A DNA stretch of 10,792 nucleotides, taken from an uncultured Opitutia bacterium. Lineage in GTDB: Bacteria > Verrucomicrobiota > Verrucomicrobiia > Opitutales > UBA953. A program made the translations under genes and the position numbers. The notes under the pieces are model-generated. The model ran no database searches. It was not told where the DNA came from and saw nothing but the letters and a program-made list of their open reading frames with translations. The stretch lies in assembly GCA_903879465.1 (NCBI GenBank), contig CAIRLQ010000084.1, forward strand, positions 1-10,792, written 5' to 3'. Positions within the stretch are counted from its first letter, which is position 1. Each line of letters starts with the position of its first letter. Below, piece by piece: positions 5,689 to 10,792 of this stretch.

Positions 5689-8600
5689 TTACGCGGTCTT
5701 GATGCCGAGTTCGTCGGCGCGCTCGCGGAGGCGGTCGTGAGCAAGCTCGGCGAGGAGCTTGACGTAAACGTTGAGCTTATCCTTGGCGAGGATCTGACGG
5801 CCCATGTCCTTCTGGCCTTCGACCTGCGTGGCGATTGCGTCCAGGACCTTGTCCTTGAAGTCACCTTCGGCGAAGGTGCCTTGATCGTTGGCCTTGGCCT
5901 GAAGCAGGACGTCTTTGTCGCCTGCGAGCGTGTTCACGATGCCGAAGGTGAAGAGGGTCTTCTGGTCGTCGGTGAGGCTTCCGTCGAAGAGCTCGTTGAT
6001 GCGACGAATGATCTCTTCGATACGAGCCCTTTCGCGGGCGGAGATGGACTGGGAACCAACGTCGATGAGCGGTTTCAGCGTGCCATCTCCGGAGAGGGGG
6101 ATTGAGACAGGTGGCGAGGGGATGGCCACAATACCGACGAGTTTGATTCCCGTTATGTCAGTATCAAAGCCCAAGGGACCGTCCTTGATCATGCCAGAGA
6201 GGGCCTTCAGGTAGATGTAAAGCTGCTCCAAGGAAGAGTCCCCATAGGTACACACCTGGGCGAGGAACTCATAGGCGCTGAGGTAAGAGGTGGCCCGCTT
6301 GCGGAAAGCCTCGAGTTCACGGACGCCTTCTTCGTTCTTCTGGGCACGTGCTTCCGCGATGGCTTCGCGGAAGCGATCCGCTCCGGGCTTCACGGCAGCG
6401 ATGATACGGGCCTGGGAATCCTTACCCTGAGCAATGAAAGCTGCGGCACATTCCCGGACCTCTTCCAGCGTGTAGATATGACGGCCATCTAACTGAGACT
6501 GGAGCTCGAAGAGTAGGTTCGGGTCGGAGACACCGCCAAGGGTCGCCACCTTGTAATACGGGTCGAAATCCTTCTGGACGGTCTCGGGCTTGTTACGGAA
6601 GTCCAGGATGTAGGTGCGCTCCTTACCTGGGTAAGTACGGTTGAGGCGTGAGAAGGTCTGGACCGTGGCCACACCGCTAAGCTCCTTGTCGACGTACATA
6701 CCACAGAGCAGAGGCTCATCGTACCCGGTCTGGAACTTATTGGCGACGATCAGCATGTTGAACTCCTGCTTCTTGATCGCCATGCGGATGTCCATACCAT
6801 GGAGGGCCGGGTTCATGGAAGTCTCCGTATGCTTGGAGCCTGGGACGTCGGGGTCATTCACCTCGCCGGAGAAGGCCACGATGGTTCCAATACCTTTGAC
6901 GCCGTTCTCGCGCAGGTAGTTATCCATCTGCTGCTTGAAGCGAACGGCGTCGAGACGACCAGAGGTCACCACCATCGCCTTGGCTTCTCCGTTCAGCAGA
7001 GGCTTCACGTTGTCGAGGAAGTGCGTGACGATGATCTTGCACTTCTGGGCGATGTTCGTCGGGTGCAGTTCAATCCAGCGGCGGACCTTGACCGAGCCCT
7101 TCTTCTTGTCCACTTCGCGATCTTCGACGCCCGGCTCGTCGGCGCCGATCTTACACAGCACATCGTAGCAGGTATAGTTCTGGAGGACATCCAGGATGAA
7201 GCCCTCTTCGATGGCCTGCTTCATCGTGTAGACATGGAATGACTCAGGCTTGTTGTTGTCGGAAGCCGGGCGCTTGGGGTCGGGGGTGCGTCCGAAGATC
7301 TGCAACGTCTTGGCCTTAGGCGTGGCGGTGAACGCAAAAAAGCTGACGTTCTTCGGGGCGCCACGGCTGGTCGAGGCCGCGGCCAAGATGTCATCGAGGG
7401 TTTCATCCTCGTCGCCCTCGCCATCCCCGGCACCGGCGGCCTTCTTCTCAGCCTCGGCAAGGCCAAGCGCCTGCTTCAGCTTGGAAGATGCGGAACCCGA
7501 CTGCGATGAGTGGGCCTCATCGGCGATGACGGCGAACTTACGTCCCGCGAGAGCGGCCTCGGAGAGCTTGCTGATGACGAAGGGGAACGTCTGAAGCGTC
7601 ACGATGATGATGCGCTTCTTGCCCGCTAGGGCGTCGGCGAGCGTCTGGGACCTAGCCTGCTCATCCTCGGCGACGCGGAGTACCTCGCCGGCTTGAGTGG
7701 CAAAGCCTTCGACGGTGCCGCCTAGCTGGTCGTCGAGCACACGACGGTCGGTCACGATGATGACGCCATCGAAGACCGCCTTGTCTTCGGCGTTGCGCAG
7801 GGAAGATAGACCATGAGCCAGCCAGGCGATCGTGTTGGACTTGCCTGATCCGGCCGAGTGCTGGACGAGGTAGCGATTGCCGACGCCTTCCGTGCGGGCC
7901 GTTGACAGGAGCTTACGGGTCGCGTCCCACTGATGATATCGGGGGAAGACGATCTGCTCCTCGTCGCGAAGAACGCCGTCTTTGTCTGCCTTCTTTACCT
8001 TCGTGCGCTTGATGAAGCTATCGATGAGCTCCGATAGGCCGGAAGGCGTCAGGACTTCCTCCCAGAGGTAGGACACCGGGTAGCCGGTCGGGTTAGGCGG
8101 GTTACCCGCACCGAGGTCTCGGCCCTTATTGAAAGGTAGGAACTTGGTTTTTTCGCCTGCAAGGCGGGTCGTCATGTAGACCTCCTCCCCGTCGACGGCG
8201 AAGTGGACGAGCGCACGCTGTCCGAAGGCGAGCAGAGGCTCGTTACTATTCGTGCCACTCTTCCCCGGATCGCGGTCCTTCTTGTACTGCTCGATCGCGT
8301 CCTTGATCGTCTGCTTGAAGCTGGACTTCAGTTCGAGGGTAACGAGCGGCAGGCCGTTCACAAAGAGCACCAGGTCGATGCACTTCTGGTTATGCACGCT
8401 GTAGTGCACCTGCTGCATCACACGATAGCGCTGAGCGGCAAAGAGCCTGACGGCCTCGGCATTCATACCGGAGACAGGCTTACGCTGGTACAGCTGGAGC
8501 GACTGGGAGCCGTTAGCGACTACCTTCAGTTCATCGAGGATGCCGAGGATGCCCTTCGGGTTGCCCTCGACGGCCTTTGCGATGCGCTTCGCGATCTCAG

Positions 8601-8802
8601 CCGGGGCGTCAGGGCCGTATACGTCTTCGACGGCCTTTAGCTGCTTCGGGCAGCTCGCCTCAAGCCAGGCGATCAAATCTGGCAAGTAGATGGCCGTCGG
8701 CCGATCGTAGCCGGCATCGTCTCGCGAGTGAAGCCAACCGAGCTTCGCCATCTCGGCGCAGATTTCTTTCTCGAACTGGAACTCGCGGGTCGTATCGGCC
8801 AT
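5689..8802 (-). CDS. hsdR: Type I restriction enzyme, R (motor and nuclease) subunit
   Basis: A 1037-aa, full-length HsdR. In complex with HsdM and HsdS it hydrolyses ATP to pull DNA and cuts it at a distance from unmethylated sites. The N-terminal nuclease domain has the PD-(D/E)xK pattern: D143 in CIDLVLF, then E157-L-K159 in TLELKSS. SF2 helicase motifs follow in order: Walker A HSAGSGKS (315-322), VIIVTDRRVLDDQL (347-360), DEAH (428-431), FTATPK (491-496), VVTSGR (611-616), IVANKFQTGYDEP (685-697) and QTFSRLNRTYPGK (715-727). The C-terminal 300 residues are mostly helical and probably contact the methyltransferase core. An acidic linker (about 453-475, GDGEGDEDE) lies between motifs II and III. 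The reading frame is unbroken and no key residue is missing. The start ATG is 3 nt after the DUF3800-like gene, with a short AGG upstream. Confidence 0.97.
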   Translation of the reverse strand: MADTTREFQFEKEICAEMAKLGWLHSRDDAGYDRPTAIYLPDLIAWLEASCPKQLKAVEDVYGPDAPAEIAKRIAKAVEGNPKGILGILDELKVVANGSQSLQLYQRKPVSGMNAEAVRLFAAQRYRVMQQVHYSVHNQKCIDLVLFVNGLPLVTLELKSSFKQTIKDAIEQYKKDRDPGKSGTNSNEPLLAFGQRALVHFAVDGEEVYMTTRLAGEKTKFLPFNKGRDLGAGNPPNPTGYPVSYLWEEVLTPSGLSELIDSFIKRTKVKKADKDGVLRDEEQIVFPRYHQWDATRKLLSTARTEGVGNRYLVQHSAGSGKSNTIAWLAHGLSSLRNAEDKAVFDGVIIVTDRRVLDDQLGGTVEGFATQAGEVLRVAEDEQARSQTLADALAGKKRIIIVTLQTFPFVISKLSEAALAGRKFAVIADEAHSSQSGSASSKLKQALGLAEAEKKAAGAGDGEGDEDETLDDILAAASTSRGAPKNVSFFAFTATPKAKTLQIFGRTPDPKRPASDNNKPESFHVYTMKQAIEEGFILDVLQNYTCYDVLCKIGADEPGVEDREVDKKKGSVKVRRWIELHPTNIAQKCKIIVTHFLDNVKPLLNGEAKAMVVTSGRLDAVRFKQQMDNYLRENGVKGIGTIVAFSGEVNDPDVPGSKHTETSMNPALHGMDIRMAIKKQEFNMLIVANKFQTGYDEPLLCGMYVDKELSGVATVQTFSRLNRTYPGKERTYILDFRNKPETVQKDFDPYYKVATLGGVSDPNLLFELQSQLDGRHIYTLEEVRECAAAFIAQGKDSQARIIAAVKPGADRFREAIAEARAQKNEEGVRELEAFRKRATSYLSAYEFLAQVCTYGDSSLEQLYIYLKALSGMIKDGPLGFDTDITGIKLVGIVAIPSPPVSIPLSGDGTLKPLIDVGSQSISARERARIEEIIRRINELFDGSLTDDQKTLFTFGIVNTLAGDKDVLLQAKANDQGTFAEGDFKDKVLDAIATQVEGQKDMGRQILAKDKLNVYVKLLAELAHDRLRERADELGIKTA

Positions 8803-8805
8803 ACT

Positions 8806-9600
8806 TTACCTATGCTTGAAGAATCTTTGCCTGTAAAGGTTTTGCCAAGTTGCCTGTGGCAAAGTTAGGTCGGCTGAAAAGGAAGCTCTTGTCGTCGAAT
8901 GTCCGGCGGGGGCGACATCTGGCACGAGCTCACCAAAGATCAGGTCAGACAGCCGGCGTTTGGGATGTCCCGCATCTCTTCCTGCGCCGTTGCCGTTGAG
9001 TCTGTAGCTCCATGCGCCAAGATAAAGGTCCACCACGTTCAATGGCAGTCGGTCTTTTGAGCACACCCAGATAATCTGTGGCTTAACAACCGTGCCGGTT
9101 TTGCACCTCCTCGAAAAGTGGCCTGTTATTTTTTCTTCGAATTTCTTGGCATTTGCACCGCGGTTGTTGCCCTCGTCCAGAGCAAAACCAACCGTTCCCC
9201 AGCTTTCTCGATTATCTAAAAGTCCAAAATCAGAGGACAAGAACTCGAAGTATAGATTGAAGTAGGTTTCCGATCCTTTCGCATTTGAAAACCTTGAGTC
9301 AATCTGGTCACGCCTGGTACAAAATAATCTGAGTTTAGCTTTTCGCACCTTCACTAACGAATGAAGAGTTTTCACCAGCTTCTCGTAATAGTCGTAGTTC
9401 TGCTGGCTGAGGTTTCCCCATTTTATCTCGCGTGAGCCTTTAGGCATTTCTGCTACCGCCGCCTGCAAGGTCGCCCACACCTCTTGCATGTACTCCCCCT
9501 TAGTAATTAATCCGCCAAGAAAATTAGCATGTTCTGTCTTTTGGCCGAAATGGGACTCATCGCAAAACAACACCAAGTCCGGAATGCCATTATCTGACAT
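8806..9600 (-). CDS. DUF3800-like protein between hsdS and hsdR
   Basis: A 264-aa protein with the layout I associate with DUF3800, a family with an RNase H-like fold. It has an N-terminal strand with an acidic motif, LVLFCDES (D14, E15), then EIKWGNLSQ (E58), FALDEGNNR (D142, E143), and LPLNVVDLYLGAW near residues 185-197 (D191). The four acidic clusters are spaced like a metal-dependent nuclease site, but activity is inferred. The ATG at 9600 lies inside the end of hsdS, with an 11-nt overlap in another frame, and the stop is 3 nt before hsdR, so it is a built-in member of the operon. It is more A/T-rich than hsdR. From general knowledge DUF3800 genes occur in defence and mobile regions. 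Here it may process nucleic acid for, or protect, the restriction system. The family assignment is by eye. Confidence 0.75.
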   Translation of the reverse strand: MSDNGIPDLVLFCDESHFGQKTEHANFLGGLITKGEYMQEVWATLQAAVAEMPKGSREIKWGNLSQQNYDYYEKLVKTLHSLVKVRKAKLRLFCTRRDQIDSRFSNAKGSETYFNLYFEFLSSDFGLLDNRESWGTVGFALDEGNNRGANAKKFEEKITGHFSRRCKTGTVVKPQIIWVCSKDRLPLNVVDLYLGAWSYRLNGNGAGRDAGHPKRRLSDLIFGELVPDVAPAGHSTTRASFSADLTLPQATWQNLYRQRFFKHR

Positions 9601-10792
9601 CGATTTGCCCTGTCACGGCTTGGGTAATAATGGCCGAACGACGCTCCTTGAGTAGCTCAATCATGCGCTCCTGGGATGAGATGGCAGACCTGATGCGCGC
9701 CTCCTCAGTAATCAAGTAAGCGTCTATGGCCAACTGCTCTGCTCTTGGCGGAACTGGTATCAAAATTCGCTTAACGCTTTCAAAATCAAGAGACTGCCGA
9801 ACGCCGCCGCCCATAGAATAAAAAACCTTAAGTAAATCGGCTGTCCTCAAGGCATTAAACAACCATCGGCTTGATACACTTGTCGGCCGGACGGCGCAGT
9901 AAGCAGAAGTTATGATGCCTCGCTCATTCACGAATCCCGCCCTAAGGCTTCTTTGGTCATTCTGAAGATCTGTGAGTCTTAAAACCGTATTCCCCTCCTC
10001 AACGATTTGGTACCCCTCAAAGGACGCAGGTAGTAGGCCTTCGTTCGTATCAATATCCTTCCTGATAATTCGTCCATAACTCAGCGAGAGAAGGTTATCT
10101 TCAACCATCCCGGCATTCTTAACGCCCGCCTCACCAGCGATATGGGTCAGTTTCTTCGTTTCCCAATGCGCCGGCACTTGGCCAAGCCAAGGCACGCCGG
10201 AATCCTTCATCTTGGCCTTGGGGTCTAGCCCCTTGCTGACGGCCTGGGTGATGATGGCCGAACGGCGCTCTTTCAGCAGCTCAATCATCCGCTCTTGGGA
10301 TGAGATTGTGGAATCTATCTCGCTTACTACCCTGTCTAAAAATGATGCAATCGCAACTTGTTCCTCCTTGGGAGGGACAATAGTCCCGCAAACACCAATA
10401 TCGCCAAACGAGATTGTCTGCCTCACGCCTGCTCCAAGGGTCTTCATGTGACACACATCAAAAAGGTGTAATTGGTACTTAAGATACCCTGGGTCAGAAT
10501 CTAAAAGTGGGCTTATCACGATGTAAGCCGGGCTTACGCAAACATTGATTTCCGATAATGCTGTCCGCAGGCTTTTTAAGTCGTAATTCAAATTTATCGG
10601 ATTGATCAAATATTCTCCCTTCAGGACTTCCTGGTAAGAGGCTTTCGTAGCCGGAGGAAGCATTTCATCGTCCTTGAATACGACTCTTCCGTAACTAATC
10701 GCCCCGGCTTGTAGCGTTGACTCTTTCTTAGCATGCTTCTCACGAAATAAGTACTTGTACCGTACGATAGGCCAATGCGCCGGTACCTTGCC
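9590..10792 (-). CDS. hsdS: Type I restriction-modification specificity subunit, start beyond window
   Basis: 400 residues plus stop are visible. The frame is open to the right edge, so the true start is outside and the gene is partial here. The first visible residues, GKVPAHWPIVRYKYLFRE, are the usual opening of a target-recognition domain, so little is probably missing. The layout is TRD1, a central conserved helix, TRD2 opening GQVPAHWETKKL, then a C-terminal conserved helix. Each conserved helix carries the near-identical SSQERMIELLKERRSAIITQ. TRD1 ends VRQTISFGDIGVCGTIVPP and TRD2 ends VRQSLDFESVKRILIPVPP, the expected parallel. HsdS reads two half-sites and holds two HsdM subunits. The two TRDs differ, so the target should be a bipartite asymmetric sequence, which cannot be read from the protein by eye. 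An 11-nt overlap with the downstream gene suggests translational coupling. hsdM is probably upstream. Confidence 0.93.
   Translation of the reverse strand, partial: GKVPAHWPIVRYKYLFREKHAKKESTLQAGAISYGRVVFKDDEMLPPATKASYQEVLKGEYLINPINLNYDLKSLRTALSEINVCVSPAYIVISPLLDSDPGYLKYQLHLFDVCHMKTLGAGVRQTISFGDIGVCGTIVPPKEEQVAIASFLDRVVSEIDSTISSQERMIELLKERRSAIITQAVSKGLDPKAKMKDSGVPWLGQVPAHWETKKLTHIAGEAGVKNAGMVEDNLLSLSYGRIIRKDIDTNEGLLPASFEGYQIVEEGNTVLRLTDLQNDQRSLRAGFVNERGIITSAYCAVRPTSVSSRWLFNALRTADLLKVFYSMGGGVRQSLDFESVKRILIPVPPRAEQLAIDAYLITEEARIRSAISSQERMIELLKERRSAIITQAVTGQIDVR
9615..9682 (-). repeat. Direct repeat copy 1, C-terminal conserved region of hsdS
   Basis: A 68-bp stretch matching 10239-10306 at 59 of 68 bases by hand count. 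It encodes the C-terminal conserved helix of HsdS. Such repeats permit recombination between specificity genes or between half-genes. Confidence 0.85.
10239..10306 (-). repeat. Direct repeat copy 2, central conserved region of hsdS
   Basis: The partner of 9615-9682, offset by 624 bp (208 codons, in frame). It encodes the central conserved helix between the two target-recognition domains. Recombination between copies would delete TRD2 and keep the frame. Confidence 0.85.

Noticed and set aside
5623..6105. 160-aa + strand ORF antisense to the end of hsdR
   Set aside because: It mirrors the frame opposite a well-supported HsdR coding region and has no recognisable motif.
6799..7242. 147-aa + strand ORF
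   Set aside because: Antisense shadow of HsdR helicase motifs.
8203..8640. 145-aa + strand ORF
   Set aside because: Antisense shadow of the HsdR N-terminal nuclease region.
9590..10663. hsdS starting at ATG 10663
   Set aside because: The same frame stays open to the edge and encodes the expected start of the first target-recognition domain.

Overview
The window looks like a bacterial accessory or defence region. Coding density is high, GC content is moderate (one sampled 60-base line inside hsdR is about 57% GC), and most start codons lack a clear Shine-Dalgarno sequence. The SD-poor starts would fit a group such as Verrucomicrobiota, Planctomycetota or Bacteroidota, but the window does not settle the taxonomy.

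Left part (1-1455, + strand): an 11-bp inverted repeat and a weak promoter candidate precede three small genes of unknown function. The first two (136-516 and 556-939) are diverged tandem paralogues. The third (994-1455) is unrelated to them and converges on the next block with a 24-bp gap.

Middle block (4948-1480, - strand): a compact three-gene operon, read right to left. It encodes a 530-aa multidomain protein of unknown function with a central coiled coil, then two GIY-YIG nuclease-fold proteins of different subfamilies. Both GIY-YIG proteins keep the expected catalytic residues. A strong intrinsic terminator and a sigma70-like promoter lie just upstream, so the block is probably its own transcription unit.

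Spacer (4949-5490): two strong hairpins, a T6 run, and a small ORF for a very acidic 43-aa peptide (5309-5178) with its own promoter candidate. I see no tRNA or CRISPR array there.

Right block (10792-5491, - strand): a type I restriction-modification operon. The order is hsdS (upstream part beyond the window), a DUF3800-like protein overlapping hsdS by 11 nt, hsdR 3 nt further on, and a 63-aa single-span membrane protein 6 nt after hsdR. hsdM is not in the window and presumably lies beyond the right edge. HsdS (with HsdM) would recognise and methylate DNA, and HsdR would translocate and cut unmodified DNA. The DUF3800-like and membrane proteins are tightly linked extras of unknown role. The adjacent GIY-YIG operon may be a second defence module or an independent nuclease cassette; that is inference from neighbourhood.
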